A stretch of 35,452 nt of DNA, from contig NZ_AUCC01000034.1 in assembly GCF_000429565.1 (NCBI RefSeq), forward strand, positions 1 through 35,452. The letters are read 5' to 3'. The notes below the pieces were generated by a model. It worked only from the letters and a program-made list of their open reading frames with translations, ran no database searches and was not told the origin of the DNA. Positions 18,864-29,837 of this stretch are shown piece after piece. The number at the start of each line of letters is the position of its first letter. Within the stretch, counting starts at the first letter, position 1. The translations under genes and the position numbers were made by a program. Source of the DNA: Arsenophonus nasoniae DSM 15247 (GTDB taxonomy: Bacteria; Pseudomonadota; Gammaproteobacteria; Enterobacterales; Enterobacteriaceae).

Positions 18864-21098
18864 TTACGACTTAATGCAACGTTTAGCCTCGAATACATCA
18901 GGAAGTTGATTTAATTTCGCTAAAATACGAGCTAAAACCGGTAAATTATAGATTTCAATATTCATATCAATAGTCGCCAACTGTTGTTTAACATCACTAC
19001 GACTACTAACACTTAAAACATTTACTTTTTCATTAGCAAGAATAGTCGTGATATCTCTTAATAATCCACTGCGATCATTAGCAATAATTCGCAGGCCTAA
19101 TGAGTAACCACTAGAGTAGTTTTCCCCCCAAATAGCATCGACTATTCTTTCTGGAGCATGCAATTGTAGTTCAATCAGTTGCTCACAATCGATGCGATGG
19201 ATCGAGATACCTCGACCTTTGGTAATAAAACCAACAATATCATCACCAGGAATTGGCTGACAACAACGAGCAATATGGTGCATTAAGTTGCCAACACCTT
19301 CTACAACGATGCTTCCACTCTCCTTCATTGGCAAGCGGATAGCAGATATTTTATCTTCCAACGTCTTTAAAGCAGCGCGATCGGCTTCTTCGGCTGTGGT
19401 TTGGCTAAACTTATTCTGTAAAAAATTTACCAGTTGATTAATACGAATATCACCAACGCCAATACCCGCTAGAACTTCATCCAACGAATTAACGTTGTAG
19501 CGCGTTAATAACAACTTTTCAGCCTCTTTTAAACTTACCGCCAGATGATTAAGTTCATTATCTAATATTTGTCGCCCTGCCTGGATATTCTTGTCACGAT
19601 CCTGCTTACGAAACCAATTGTGGATCTTAGCGCGACCACGGCTTGTGGTAACGTAGCCTAAATTTGGATTGAGCCAGTCACGGCTAGGGTTTGGATACTT
19701 TTGCGTGATAATTTCAACTTGATCTCCCATCTGTAAATGATAACTAAAAGGAACAATTCGGCCGCTGATCTTAGCGCCAATACAGCGATGGCCAACATCA
19801 CTATGAATATGGTAGGCAAAATCAAGTGGCGTTGAGCCAGCAGGTAAATCAATAACATCACCTTTAGGGGTAAAAACATAGACGCGATCATCGAAAACCT
19901 GACTACGAACTTCATCAAGCATTTCCCCTGAATCAGCCATCTCTTCCTGCCAGGCTATCAATTTTCTTAACCAGACAATACGATTTTCATAGCTACTCTC
20001 TTTGCCCGTTATTACCGCTCCTTCTTTATATTTCCAGTGAGCTGCAATGCCTAATTCAGCATCTTCGTGCATTTGCCGAGTCCGGATTTGTATTTCAATT
20101 GTTTTACCATTGGGCCCTAATACCACAGTATGAATAGATTGATAGCCATTCGGTTTAGGGTTAGCAACATAATCATCAAACTCATCAGGTAAATGACGAA
20201 AATGGGTATGCACAATACCTAATGCAGCGTAACAGTCTTGTAAACGTTCAACGACAATACGCACAGCGCGAACATCAAAAAGTTCATCAAAAGCCAGATA
20301 TTTTTTTTGCATCTTTCGCCAGATGCTATATATATGCTTCGGGCGGCCATAAATATCTGCTGTAATGCTTTCCTTTAACATAAAATGTCGCAGTGACGAA
20401 ACAAAATCATCAATATATCGTTCACGATCGATACGTCGTTCATGAAGTAATTCAGCAATCTTTTTATATTCATCCGGGTGTAAATAATGAAAACAGAAAT
20501 CTTCTAGCTCCCATTTCAATTGCCCAATGCCTAAACGGTTGGCTAAAGGAGCATATATATTTAAGCACTCTTTTGCTGTTAAGACTCTTTCATCTTCGGA
20601 GCGTTCCCTGACCTCACGTAAGTAGGCAATACGTTCCGCTATCTTAATCACCACGCAACGAAAATCTTCCACCATGGCGAGCAACATCCGGCGAATATTA
20701 TCTACCTGGCTAGAACTTTTTTCGCCTAATTGGTTAGCATTCAGTTGGCGAATGGCGTCCATCTCCATTACACCTTTAACCAAAGCGTGAATCGATTTAC
20801 CAAACTCAATATCGATAATTTCTTCAGTGACAATTTTGGCATCAACTAGGGGAAATAGCATTGCTGCACGCAAACTATCGAGATCCATACTTAATGTGGA
20901 CAGGATTTCTGCCATCTCGATCCCACGCCAAAGCAGTAATTGACCATTTTCATAGTGCTCAACTTTACTATCGCAGTAATGCCAAACTTCAATTAATTTT
21001 TGTTCTGAGTCATTAGTGGTAAGTTTGAGACTAGCAACCCATTTATCAACGGCAAATTCGCCTGCAGATGTCAAATGAGCGCTTCTAATTGCAACCAT
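18864..21098 (-). CDS. relA: GTP pyrophosphokinase RelA, (p)ppGpp synthetase I
   Basis: Ribosome-associated enzyme that makes (p)ppGpp from GTP/GDP and ATP when uncharged tRNA enters the A site. It has 744 residues, identical in length to E. coli. The N-terminal pseudo-hydrolase domain carries AAMLFPLVDA where bifunctional enzymes have the HD pair, so it is a RelA-type synthetase, not SpoT. The synthetase domain is about 230-375 (YGRPKHIYSIWRKMQKK, DELFDVRAVRI, PKPNGYQSIHT, EIQIRTRQMHEDAELG). Next come the TGS domain at about 405-465 (DRVYVFTPKGDVIDLP), the CCQPIPGD zinc-finger region, and the C-terminal ACT domain from about 665. A ribosome site AGGA precedes the ATG, and it begins 13 bp after rlmD. 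Confidence 0.98.
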   Translation of the reverse strand: MVAIRSAHLTSAGEFAVDKWVASLKLTTNDSEQKLIEVWHYCDSKVEHYENGQLLLWRGIEMAEILSTLSMDLDSLRAAMLFPLVDAKIVTEEIIDIEFGKSIHALVKGVMEMDAIRQLNANQLGEKSSSQVDNIRRMLLAMVEDFRCVVIKIAERIAYLREVRERSEDERVLTAKECLNIYAPLANRLGIGQLKWELEDFCFHYLHPDEYKKIAELLHERRIDRERYIDDFVSSLRHFMLKESITADIYGRPKHIYSIWRKMQKKYLAFDELFDVRAVRIVVERLQDCYAALGIVHTHFRHLPDEFDDYVANPKPNGYQSIHTVVLGPNGKTIEIQIRTRQMHEDAELGIAAHWKYKEGAVITGKESSYENRIVWLRKLIAWQEEMADSGEMLDEVRSQVFDDRVYVFTPKGDVIDLPAGSTPLDFAYHIHSDVGHRCIGAKISGRIVPFSYHLQMGDQVEIITQKYPNPSRDWLNPNLGYVTTSRGRAKIHNWFRKQDRDKNIQAGRQILDNELNHLAVSLKEAEKLLLTRYNVNSLDEVLAGIGVGDIRINQLVNFLQNKFSQTTAEEADRAALKTLEDKISAIRLPMKESGSIVVEGVGNLMHHIARCCQPIPGDDIVGFITKGRGISIHRIDCEQLIELQLHAPERIVDAIWGENYSSGYSLGLRIIANDRSGLLRDITTILANEKVNVLSVSSRSDVKQQLATIDMNIEIYNLPVLARILAKLNQLPDVFEAKRCIKS

Positions 21099-21111
21099 AA
21101 TCTTTCCTTGC

Positions 21112-22452
21112 CTATTTGCTTGAATCGCGACAAAAAAGTGCCATAGACTCTAGATGACTAGTATGCGGGAACATATCTAACATCCTGACACTCATAAGTT
21201 GATAACTGGCTGTAAGTAATTGTTTACTATCTTTCACTAATGTCGTTGGGTTGCATGAGATATAAACAACCCGTTCTGGCTTAAGCTTGATAATATGTGA
21301 CATTACGCCTATAGCACCTGCGCGTGCAGGATCTAGTAAGATTTTGTTAAAGCCCATTTTTGCCCAAGGTTGGCAATCTATGGCAAGCTCAAGATCAGCT
21401 TGATAAAACTCCGCATTAGTTAATCGATTTAGACTTGCGTTGTAGCGTCCTTGCGCTACCAATTCAGTAACTCCTTCAACACCAACAACCGAATGAACAT
21501 GACATGCGATGGGCAAGGTAAAATTACCCATGCCACAAAATAGATCCAAAACCCTATCTTTCGGCTCAAGCGCTAACCAATCCAACGCTTGCGCAACCAT
21601 TTTTTTATTAATTTCGGGATTTACTTGAATAAAATTCTGCGGATCAAATGTCAATTTCACATTCTCAATAGAATAATAAGGATCACTATCATTACTTGCT
21701 GAACTAACAAGTTTAAGCTGTTTGGCACTGTTGTCGACCAAATAAACATTCAGATTATAGCTTCTGGCAAAGGCAGTTAATAACATTTTATCATCAGTAG
21801 CTAATGGTTTAAGGTGACGCAAGATAACACTCACACCGTTATCCGCATTAACAAGCTCAACATGACCTAAATGTTTAACTGCAGCCAATTTGTTTAAGCA
21901 GTCAGCCACAGGCAGTAATAATTTTTCTAGTTCTGGTTGTAGTACAGGACACATTTTCAGCTCTACCAACACATTTGATTGGTTCTGACGAAATCCCATC
22001 CGTAAACGACGTTCTGCATGTTGGTAATGAAGACCAAACCTCGCTCTACGACGATATCCATACTCACTGCCTGCGATAACTGGCAATGATTTTACTGCTC
22101 TTCCGGTTTCACATTGAAATAAATATTCTAACCTACTGACCTTAGCCGCACGTTGAAGAGTTGGCGTCACATGTTGTTGTTGACAACCGCCACAGATACC
22201 AAAATGACGACAAAAAGGTGCCACCCGATCAAGGCTATCAGTCAATCGTTTGCTCACTTTTGCTTTGGCAAATTGTCTTTTCTCTTCCGTAAGTTGAATT
22301 TGTGCTTGCTCACCTGGAAGTAAATTAGTAATAAAGATTGTTTTTCCTTGATAATGGGCGACACCTTGGCCCTGAGCATCAAGACTTTCAGCTATTACTG
22401 TCAAATTATCGGGCTTAACTTTACGCTGCCGGCAAGAATAAAATTGTACCAT
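21112..22452 (-). CDS. rlmD: 23S rRNA (uracil-1939-C5)-methyltransferase RlmD
   Basis: Methylates U1939 of 23S rRNA using SAM; contains a [4Fe-4S] cluster. From the ATG at 22450-22452 the protein has 446 residues (E. coli 433) and begins MVQFYSCRQRKVK, aligning with MAQFYSAKRR. An in-frame ATG at 22512 would add 20 residues, and neither start has a strong ribosome site. The TRAM domain is about 12-70 (LDAQGQGVAHYQGKTIFI). Cluster cysteines are in CRHFGICGGCQQQH and KMCPVL. The methyltransferase domain has DRVLDLFCGMGNFTLP, LLDPARAGA and the nucleophile region VYISCNPTTL. It is the first gene of an rlmD-relA-mazG unit, as in E. coli. E. coli barA, normally divergent from it, is missing. Confidence 0.95.
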   Translation of the reverse strand: MVQFYSCRQRKVKPDNLTVIAESLDAQGQGVAHYQGKTIFITNLLPGEQAQIQLTEEKRQFAKAKVSKRLTDSLDRVAPFCRHFGICGGCQQQHVTPTLQRAAKVSRLEYLFQCETGRAVKSLPVIAGSEYGYRRRARFGLHYQHAERRLRMGFRQNQSNVLVELKMCPVLQPELEKLLLPVADCLNKLAAVKHLGHVELVNADNGVSVILRHLKPLATDDKMLLTAFARSYNLNVYLVDNSAKQLKLVSSASNDSDPYYSIENVKLTFDPQNFIQVNPEINKKMVAQALDWLALEPKDRVLDLFCGMGNFTLPIACHVHSVVGVEGVTELVAQGRYNASLNRLTNAEFYQADLELAIDCQPWAKMGFNKILLDPARAGAIGVMSHIIKLKPERVVYISCNPTTLVKDSKQLLTASYQLMSVRMLDMFPHTSHLESMALFCRDSSK

Positions 22453-22512
22453 ATCATTAAAGGTGTAAAATTTTGTTGGTCTATTAATGTCTATTAATAA
22501 AGAAACTGTCAT

Positions 22513-23003
22513 CTCATATATTGTGGAAAATTAAGTTCATTTTATTCATTTTCTCAATGAGGATGAAGAATAGTATCACATCTCAAAGCAATTGATGTAA
22601 ATTATCTATCATTAAATGTTCGTTGTTTGTAATTTTATGGAATAAAATAAGAGATCTTTTTTATTTTTGTATAAAAATAAAAACAATGGAGTAAATTCTC
22701 AAAAATAAAATAAACCAATATAATATTGTAAAATAATGTTATAAATTTATAACATAATAAAGTTTATTAAGATCTCACTTTCTGAATTATGTTATAACTA
22801 ATTTGTTACTAATTTCTAATAATAAATATTAACAAAATCGCTTTAATTATATAAATAGAAAAATTTAAGTGACGATGGTCTTTAAAGTCAAAATGTTTTC
22901 ACTTAACTGATTTTAGCTGTGTATTTAATTAATACGCATAGTCTAAAGCATTGCTTAAAATATTTCCCAATGTATATATTCAAACAATGCTTATTTTCAT
23001 TTT
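22513..23003. other. AT-rich non-coding region at a synteny breakpoint
   Basis: Nearly 500 bp of extremely AT-rich DNA between rlmD and the broken dgt. No coding frame is supported. The only structure is an imperfect palindrome around TGTGTATT-TAATT-AATACGCA (22917-22938), without a T-run. In E. coli barA lies on the other side of rlmD, so this is where two chromosomal segments were joined or where genes decayed. Confidence 0.5.
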
Positions 23004-24529
23004 TTAATTTTTCACCGTAAATTTTCGATATTCTTGATAAGCATAATGATCGGTCATACCACTAATATAGTCTTGTATAAGACGAGCACGATAATAAAAT
23101 TCTAATATATCTTTTTCTGTCTCATCAGTAGTACAAATTCCTTCAATGGCTTCACCATAAGCCAAACAATGTTTAGTTGATAATTTATGCAATAAGCGTG
23201 TTTCGATGAAATATTTCTTGTGATACTTATCTTGATAAAGCTGAATAAAATCAGCGCGTGGCATTAATAATAAAGGGCGATAAAAGTTTAGTAAGCCACT
23301 AATTATTCGATAACCTTGTAATTCTAATTGTTCAACTTCAGGATGGGTAAATACATGTTTATGGGCAACGCCTTTCAACACCTCTAATAGATGATGTTCA
23401 TCACTTTTATCTTCCAATAAGGCACTATTAAAACTTCCTGCATAAATTTCAGCTAAATTTTTAATAAAACGATGAGCACTATAGGACGCCAATTTACTAA
23501 TAATATTAACTCTAAGATACATAAAAAATTGATCTTGCTTACTACGCCTTGTTTCATTGTGATTAATGCTTTTATAAGCTTTTTCTACCGTCTGTTCAAA
23601 TAAGTCACCTTTGGCTTTTTTACCTGTTTCCAACCAACCTTGTCGTAAATATTCCAACAACTGATCAACACTAAAAATACCTTTTTCAACCGCATCATCT
23701 AAATCAGCAATACAGTAAGAGATATCATCTGCGGCTTCCATAATATAGCAAAGCGGGAAACGGCAATAGGGTTCCATATCCAATTGACGAACAACTCTTT
23801 AATAAAACTATCTTCTGACCAAAAATAACCCGGTTTTTTAGTCAAATAATCAAAATCTTTAGGAATTTCATCCAGTTGATAAGCACCTTTAGTATATTTT
23901 AAGATTGAGCCAATTTGAGCATAAGTCAGGTTCAATTTTAATAATTGATGGATCATCCTAAGTCCCTGGGCATTACCTTCAAATTGACAAAGATCTTTAC
24001 GCAATTGGCAACGAAGCAAATCTTTATTAGGTTCGTTTTTTAACTGGAGAAAATTAATCTGGTATTGATCGCTAGCCTTTGATTTATTAGAAATAAATTC
24101 AGCGTCAAGTAATGTTGAAAACCAGCTCTTAATGGCAGCTTCACCAAAATGACCAAAAGGTGGGTTACCTATATCATACATCAAACACGCCATTTCTATC
24201 AAACTTTCAAACGCATCAAGACGCTCAGAAAGACCATAAGTTGCCAGTAATTTCTTTTTTTTCAATTGACTGATCACGGTCTTTGAAATAAAACGGCCAA
24301 TTTGCTGCACTTCTAATGAATGAGTTAGACGACTGCGAACTGCAGCATTTTGTTCTAAAGGAAAGACTTGAGTCTTCTGTTGTAATCGACGTATGGCTGC
24401 AGAATTAATAATGCGTCCTCGATCACTTTCAAATTGACGATTAACTTGTTCTTCATTCTTTGTATCAACATTGTAATCACTATATTTACGCAGAAAATTG
24501 AGCTTTTGCCTAAAATCAATCTTGGACAT
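23004..24529 (-). pseudogene. dgt: Deoxyguanosinetriphosphate triphosphohydrolase, frameshifted and active-site altered
   Basis: The intact enzyme hydrolyses dGTP to deoxyguanosine and triphosphate (E. coli 505 residues). Here the N-terminal half is in one frame (24529 down to about 23790) and the C-terminal half in another (23789 to 23004, from [13 protein letters not shown] to the family end [10 protein letters not shown]). Comparison with the E. coli spacing fits loss of one base near 23790-23796. The metal-site motifs RLTHSLEVQQ (H70) and GNPPFGHFGE are kept, but the HD pair reads MYDIGNPP, with Tyr118 (TAT at 24176-24178) in place of the metal-binding His. A strong ribosome site (AGGAGG) remains. 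It lies divergent from mtnN as in E. coli. The two lesions together argue for real inactivation rather than sequencing error. Confidence 0.9.
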
Positions 24530-24650
24530 TTCTCCTCCTGATGATGAAATATCCCCAGCTAATGGGCACAGTTAACTTTTTTTGGTTTTCAATGTTACAA
24601 TGGCACGGATCTGACAACATGTCTAATTAATCAACAGTGAGTATGACACA

Positions 24651-25364
24651 ATGAAAGTTGCGATAATAGGTGCAATGGAGCAAGAAGTGGCATTATTGCG
24701 TGAGCTAATTGATGCTCAGTCTGCATTGTCACGAGGTGGCTGCGAAATCTATTGCGGAAAATTTAATGATCTTGATATCGCATTATTAAAATCAGGCATT
24801 GGTAAAGTTTCGGCGGCAATAGGAACAACCTTACTAATAGAACATTTTGCGCCTGAAATTATTATTAACACTGGCTCCGCCGGCGGATTAGTGCCTACTT
24901 TGCAGGTTGGCGATATCGTGGTTTCCAGCCAAGTTTGCTATCATGATGTCAATGTCACTGCTTTTGGTTACCAACCAGGCCAAATGGCACAATGTCCGGC
25001 TACATTCAATGCGAATAAAAAATTGATAGAACTGGCCGAAAAATGTATTGAAAAATTGGATTTACAGGCGATTCGCGGTTTGATTTGTAGTGGTGATAGC
25101 TTTATTAATGGCGCTAAAGCGTTAACCTATATTCGCCAAACTTTCCCTGCTGCCATCGCGGTTGAAATGGAAGGCGCTGCAATTGGTCATGTATGTCATC
25201 AATTTGGTATCCCATTCGTTGTTGTGCGTGCAATTTCTGATGTCGCTGATAAAGAGTCTCATCTCTCTTTTGAAGAATTTTTGCCTGTCGCTGCTCGTCA
25301 ATCAAGCCTAATGGTGCAAACAATGTTGGCAAATTTAGCTAACTCAAGCCAAAGTAGTAGATGA
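24651..25364 (+). CDS. mtnN: 5'-methylthioadenosine/S-adenosylhomocysteine nucleosidase
   Basis: Cleaves adenine from methylthioadenosine, S-adenosylhomocysteine and 5'-deoxyadenosine, recycling by-products of SAM reactions. The 237-residue protein (E. coli 232) begins [16 protein letters not shown] with the catalytic-base Glu12. It has [13 protein letters not shown] near 45, NTGSAGGL near 75, [12 protein letters not shown] near 172 (ribose-contacting Met and Glu), and AISDVAD with the catalytic Asp near 197. It lies divergent from dgt and convergent with erpA. In E. coli btuF and yadS follow it; both are absent here, and an inverted repeat ends the unit about 40 bp past the stop. Confidence 0.97.
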   Translation: MKVAIIGAMEQEVALLRELIDAQSALSRGGCEIYCGKFNDLDIALLKSGIGKVSAAIGTTLLIEHFAPEIIINTGSAGGLVPTLQVGDIVVSSQVCYHDVNVTAFGYQPGQMAQCPATFNANKKLIELAEKCIEKLDLQAIRGLICSGDSFINGAKALTYIRQTFPAAIAVEMEGAAIGHVCHQFGIPFVVVRAISDVADKESHLSFEEFLPVAARQSSLMVQTMLANLANSSQSSR

Positions 25365-25404
25365 GCTATTAACAGCCATTTCGGCAAGCTAAAATAGAGC
25401 CCCA

Positions 25405-25432
25405 TACTAAGGGTTATTAATTACCCTTAGTA
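25405..25432. terminator. Bidirectional terminator-like hairpin between mtnN and erpA
   Basis: TACTAAGGGT (25405-25414) and ACCCTTAGTA (25423-25432) form a perfect 10-bp stem with an 8-nt AT loop between two convergent genes. Neither strand has a good T-run, so termination may be partial. Confidence 0.6.
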
Positions 25433-25443
25433 AGGTTAAGTGA

Positions 25444-25788
25444 TTAAATACTAAATGAAGAACCACAACCGCAAGTTGTTTTGGCATTCGGATTGGTTAC
25501 CACAAACCGTGCCCCTTCTAATCCTTCAATATAATCAACACAACCACCAACCAAATACTGTAAACTCATCGGATCAACGATTAATTCCACGCCTTGCTTT
25601 TCAATCGTTAAATCACCTTCATTCATTTTATCATCAAAGGTGAAACCATATTGAAAACCACTACAGCCCCCGCCAGTAATATAGACGCGCAAACGCAAAT
25701 TGGGATTTTCTTCATCCGCAATCAGCGCTTTAACTTTATTTGCTGCAGCATCAGTAAACTGTATAGGCAATGCAGTATCATTACTCAT
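25444..25788 (-). CDS. erpA: Iron-sulfur cluster insertion protein ErpA
   Basis: A-type carrier that delivers Fe-S clusters to apoproteins, including the isoprenoid enzymes IspG and IspH. The 114-residue product equals E. coli ErpA. The start at 25786-25788 is chosen because GGAG lies seven bases upstream and the protein then begins [20 protein letters not shown]; a longer in-frame ATG at 25851 lacks family similarity. The three cluster cysteines are in [11 protein letters not shown] and the C-terminal [11 protein letters not shown]. One extra Cys appears in [13 protein letters not shown], where E. coli has Ser. It is monocistronic, between mtnN (convergent) and hemL (divergent, 218 bp). No clear IscR site was found by eye. 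Confidence 0.97.
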   Translation of the reverse strand: MSNDTALPIQFTDAAANKVKALIADEENPNLRLRVYITGGGCSGFQYGFTFDDKMNEGDLTIEKQGVELIVDPMSLQYLVGGCVDYIEGLEGARFVVTNPNAKTTCGCGSSFSI

Positions 25789-26006
25789 TTCTAACTCCAG
25801 GCCGACATGCCAATCAATAGACACAGGAAGCATCAATACTTCACTGGACAAGGGGCAATTATCTAACAGCCGGCCAATTGATTCAAGATCCAGCCTAAAT
25901 TAACTGATTTTAAAAAATTCCCCCTAAATTTGCTATTTGGTTTACTCGCAATACTGCTTTAAGATATGGCAAAAATTTCTGCTGGACAAATGCTTGGAGT
26001 TATTTA

Positions 26007-27290
26007 ATGAGTCAATCTGAAACACTTTACCTAAAAGCTAAAAAATTTATTCCTGGCGGTGTCAATTCACCCGTGCGGGCGTTTAATGGTGTTGGCGGCT
26101 CTCCATTATTTATTCAGCGAGCTAACGGCGCTTATATTTATGATGTTGATGGCAAAGCTTATATTGATTACGTCGGTTCTTGGGGGCCAATGATTTTAGG
26201 TCATAACCACCCTATTATCCAGCAAGCAGTCATTCAAGCGGCAGAAAATGGCCTGAGTTTTGGTGCCCCAACCGCTATTGAAGTCGTAATGGCAGAAATG
26301 ATAAGTCAACTTATTCCATCCATCGAAATGGTTCGTATGGTGAATTCAGGCACAGAAGCCACAATGAGTGCCATAAGGCTCGCTCGCGGCTATACAGAAC
26401 GGGATAAGATTATTAAATTTGAAGGCTGTTATCATGGACATGCCGACTGCCTTTTAGTTAAAGCTGGCTCAGGTGCTTTAACTATCGGTCAGCCTAATTC
26501 TCCTGGCGTCCCTGCGGATATTGCTAAACATACGCTGACCTGTACATTTAATGATTTAGATTCTGTACGGCAAACTTTTGCCCAATATCCGCACGAAATC
26601 GCTTGTATCATTGTTGAGCCAGTAGCTGGCAATATGAATTGTATTCTACCGGAAGCTGAATTTTTGCCCGGGCTACGCACATTATGTGATCAATTTGGCG
26701 CACTACTGATTATTGACGAAGTCATGACCGGTTTTCGAGTTGCCTTAGGTGGTGCGCAAGCACATTATCAAGTCAAACCTGATTTGACCTGTCTAGGCAA
26801 AATAATCGGCGGTGGTATGCCTGTTGGCGCATTCGGTGGCCGCCGTGAACTGATGGAAAAACTCGCACCAATAGGGCCAATTTATCAAGCTGGCACATTA
26901 TCAGGCAACCCATTAGCCATGGCTGCAGGCCTGGCTTGCTTAACTGAAGTCGCTAAACCCAATACCCATAAACGCTTAACAGAACTGACGACAAAACTTG
27001 CTAACGGTTTGCAAGAAAAAGCGCAACAAGCGGGTATTCCGTTCATTGTTAATCATGTTGGCGGCATGTTTGGTCTATTTTTTACCCAAGCAACCCAAGT
27101 TAATTGCTACCAAGATGTTATGCGATGTGATATTGAGAAATTTAAGCAATTCTTTCATTTAATGTTAGACCAAGGCGTTTATTTAGCCCCTTCAGCATTT
27201 GAGGCGGGTTTCATGTCCATTGCGCACAGTCATGAAGATATTGATCGCACAATCAAAGCGGCAGAAAATGCGTTTAACAAGATGCAATAA
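26007..27290 (+). CDS. hemL: Glutamate-1-semialdehyde 2,1-aminomutase
   Basis: Converts glutamate 1-semialdehyde to 5-aminolevulinate in the C5 haem pathway with pyridoxal phosphate. The 427-residue protein (E. coli 426) begins [26 protein letters not shown]. It shows [17 protein letters not shown] near 121, [16 protein letters not shown] near 145, the aspartate of [12 protein letters not shown] near 245, and the Schiff-base lysine in [18 protein letters not shown] near 265. GGAG lies seven bases before the ATG. It is convergent with mrcB, sharing a strong hairpin terminator. In E. coli clcA lies between erpA and hemL and the fhu genes beyond; all are missing here. Confidence 0.98.
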   Translation: MSQSETLYLKAKKFIPGGVNSPVRAFNGVGGSPLFIQRANGAYIYDVDGKAYIDYVGSWGPMILGHNHPIIQQAVIQAAENGLSFGAPTAIEVVMAEMISQLIPSIEMVRMVNSGTEATMSAIRLARGYTERDKIIKFEGCYHGHADCLLVKAGSGALTIGQPNSPGVPADIAKHTLTCTFNDLDSVRQTFAQYPHEIACIIVEPVAGNMNCILPEAEFLPGLRTLCDQFGALLIIDEVMTGFRVALGGAQAHYQVKPDLTCLGKIIGGGMPVGAFGGRRELMEKLAPIGPIYQAGTLSGNPLAMAAGLACLTEVAKPNTHKRLTELTTKLANGLQEKAQQAGIPFIVNHVGGMFGLFFTQATQVNCYQDVMRCDIEKFKQFFHLMLDQGVYLAPSAFEAGFMSIAHSHEDIDRTIKAAENAFNKMQ

Positions 27291-27303
27291 TCATTTTTAA
27301 ACA

Positions 27304-27341
27304 TAAAAACCGGCGCCAATTTTTTTAATACAGCGCCGGTT
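27304..27341 (-). terminator. Terminator shared by hemL and mrcB
   Basis: AACCGGCGC (27308-27316) and GCGCCGGTT (27333-27341) make a 9-bp GC-rich stem. On the minus strand the stem is followed at once by TTTTT, ending mrcB. On the plus strand a T-run comes slightly later (27349-27355), so it may also end hemL. Confidence 0.9.
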
Positions 27342-27353
27342 TACTCGCTTTTT

Positions 27354-29837
27354 TTACTGCCCAAACATCTCTTTTACCCAAGCGGGCGCATCATTACTAT
27401 TTGTCTGCTGTTCATTTAAATTCAAGTTTGGCTTCAACAATTGTATCCCTAGCTGACATAATGCTTGGGGATCCTCGGTCCATACTGGCAAAATGCGATA
27501 TCCACCACCTGCGCAGTTAAAACTACCATCGCTATTCACGCGCATCTCAGTAATTCCTTCTGGTGGGCGATTATCCAATGCCAATGGGGTTTGGTTTTCT
27601 AAATAACGACGATATAGTTGCAATGCCCCACTTGCACCAGTAAGATTTGTCGGTCCATTATTATCACGACCGGCCCAAGCGATTGCCACTTCCTTACCAT
27701 CGATACCAGCAAACCAACTATCGCGTAGATCATTCGTTGTTCCCGTTTTACCGGCTAAATGATATTGAGCAAATTTATTCATTAATGAACGAGATGTTCC
27801 GCGCTCAACCACTTGTTGCATACCATAAAGTGTTAGATAAGCGGCTTGCGGAGAGACTGCCCGCTCGGCAGATGGATAACTTTGATAAAGCTCATTGCCA
27901 TCACCATCAATCACAGAGCGCAATGCCGATAAGGACGCTCGATTGCCACCACCACTAATGGTTTGAAACATTTGCGCTGTTTCTACTGGCGTTAAGTTCA
28001 ACGCCCCTAATAACATAGCGGGCACTTTTTCTATCGCGTCGCTTGGCACGCCAAGACTTACTAGTACTTTACTAACTTGATCCAAGCCAACGCTTAAGCC
28101 AATATTTACCGCCGGGATATTCAACGAACTGGCCAAGGCATCAATCAACATGACCTGCCCCCGAAAGCGGCGATCATAATTTTTCGGTTCCCATATTTGG
28201 TTATCAAATTTGACACTAATTGGTTCGTCAGGTACCCAGGTATTTAAACGAAAACGATCCGGTTCACTTAATGCGGTAAGATAAGTCGAGGGTTTAGCCA
28301 ATGAACCAATTGAGCGGCGAGCATTTAACGCTCGGTTAAAACCAGAATATTGTGGTTGCGAGCCGCCGACCATAGCGCGAACTTCACCATTAATACGGTC
28401 AACGACGACCATCGCACCTTCAAGATCAGGCAACTTACGTGTTTTACGTAAATCAGCTATTCCCTGCTCGACGGCATTTTCAGCCGCTTGTTGTGAGACC
28501 GGATCTAAGGTAGTAAAGATCTTAGCACCGGAAAGATTATTTACTTTATCCCCTAATTTTTCAGCTAATTCTTGCCGAACGAGCTGCATAAAAGCGGGTT
28601 GAGGTGTTAAAACACCACTTCTAGATTTCACGCCCAAAGGACGAGCACTCAATATATTATACATTTCATGATCGATAATTTGGCGCGTTTCCAACAGCTT
28701 TAACACTAAATTGCGACGCTCAAGGGCCAGTTTAGGGTTACGCCATGGGTTATATAGTGATGCCCCCTTCACCATACCAACTAATAATGCTTGTTGATCA
28801 ATACTCAGCTCATCGATTGGACGACCAAAATAATAGAGACTAGCAAGAGGAAAGCCCCGAATTTGCTCATCGCCACTTTGGCCTAAATAAACTTCATTTA
28901 GATAAAGTTCAAGAATACGTTCTTTGCTATAGCGAGAGTCCATTAAAATCGCCATATAAGCTTCATTGGCTTTACGTATTAACGTTCTTTCATTACTCAA
29001 AAATAAGTTTTTAACTAATTGCTGGGTTAACGTACTACCACCCTGAACAGTCTTACCGGCCATTAAATTAGCAATAACCGCACGTCCAATAGAATAAATA
29101 CTGACGCCATCATGCTCATAAAAATGCCGGTCTTCCGTTTCAAGCAATATTTTGACTAAAGAATCAGGAAAATCTTCTCTCGGCAAGACTAAGCGTTGCT
29201 CATTGTTAGCCGATTGCATCATCGTGATAAGTTTTGGATCAAGCCGAAAAAAACCAAATGAACGGCCATTTTCCATATTAGTAATATTAGTGAGGCGAGC
29301 TTGTTCAAAACTTAATTTAGCCAAAATCTGTTCTTCTCTTTGATCAGGAAAGGAAAATGGCCGGCGTAACATCTCAATCGTATTATTTTTAACAATATAC
29401 TCACCAGGTAAAGTGATTTTATTTACCTGACGATATTGCATGCCATCTAATAATCGGATCATCTCTTCTTTACTGTAATTCATCCCTGGTTCAAGATTAA
29501 CCATTCGACCATAAACAGCTGCCGGTAGATCCCAAACTTTTCCATCAAGACGTTCACTGATTTTCTGATATAAATAGATACCATAAACACCAATTAATAG
29601 TGCCAAGACGATGGCAATTTTGACAAACAACCAAAACCAACGCCATCTGTTATTTTTAGCTGGCCGAGACTTATTGTCTTTATTTGCCATTAGTTCTTCT
29701 TCCTCGCTGTCATCAATATCTTCATACTCATAATCATAGTTGTCTAAGCGATTATTTTGCTGAGATTTTGATTTTTTACCAGTGGACTTTTTCTTAGATT
29801 TGCGCCCAATAGGTTCATAATTATCTTTGTCAAACAT
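27354..29837 (-). CDS. mrcB: Penicillin-binding protein 1B
   Basis: Bifunctional peptidoglycan synthase: glycan polymerisation (GT51) and peptide cross-linking. It has 827 residues (E. coli 844). A charged cytoplasmic tail (1-62, with an acidic run near 37-48) precedes one membrane helix (about 66-90). A UB2H-like domain, which in E. coli binds the activator LpoB, follows at about 105-195. The glycosyltransferase has [11 protein letters not shown] with catalytic Glu235 and [13 protein letters not shown]. The transpeptidase has the nucleophile Ser512 in GSLAKP, SLN at 572-574 and KTGT at 698-701. All active-site motifs are intact. It ends AWVKEMFGQ, like E. coli, but lacks the long Gln-rich tail. 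E. coli hrpB, normally next to it, is absent. Confidence 0.97.
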   Translation of the reverse strand: MFDKDNYEPIGRKSKKKSTGKKSKSQQNNRLDNYDYEYEDIDDSEEEELMANKDNKSRPAKNNRWRWFWLFVKIAIVLALLIGVYGIYLYQKISERLDGKVWDLPAAVYGRMVNLEPGMNYSKEEMIRLLDGMQYRQVNKITLPGEYIVKNNTIEMLRRPFSFPDQREEQILAKLSFEQARLTNITNMENGRSFGFFRLDPKLITMMQSANNEQRLVLPREDFPDSLVKILLETEDRHFYEHDGVSIYSIGRAVIANLMAGKTVQGGSTLTQQLVKNLFLSNERTLIRKANEAYMAILMDSRYSKERILELYLNEVYLGQSGDEQIRGFPLASLYYFGRPIDELSIDQQALLVGMVKGASLYNPWRNPKLALERRNLVLKLLETRQIIDHEMYNILSARPLGVKSRSGVLTPQPAFMQLVRQELAEKLGDKVNNLSGAKIFTTLDPVSQQAAENAVEQGIADLRKTRKLPDLEGAMVVVDRINGEVRAMVGGSQPQYSGFNRALNARRSIGSLAKPSTYLTALSEPDRFRLNTWVPDEPISVKFDNQIWEPKNYDRRFRGQVMLIDALASSLNIPAVNIGLSVGLDQVSKVLVSLGVPSDAIEKVPAMLLGALNLTPVETAQMFQTISGGGNRASLSALRSVIDGDGNELYQSYPSAERAVSPQAAYLTLYGMQQVVERGTSRSLMNKFAQYHLAGKTGTTNDLRDSWFAGIDGKEVAIAWAGRDNNGPTNLTGASGALQLYRRYLENQTPLALDNRPPEGITEMRVNSDGSFNCAGGGYRILPVWTEDPQALCQLGIQLLKPNLNLNEQQTNSNDAPAWVKEMFGQ

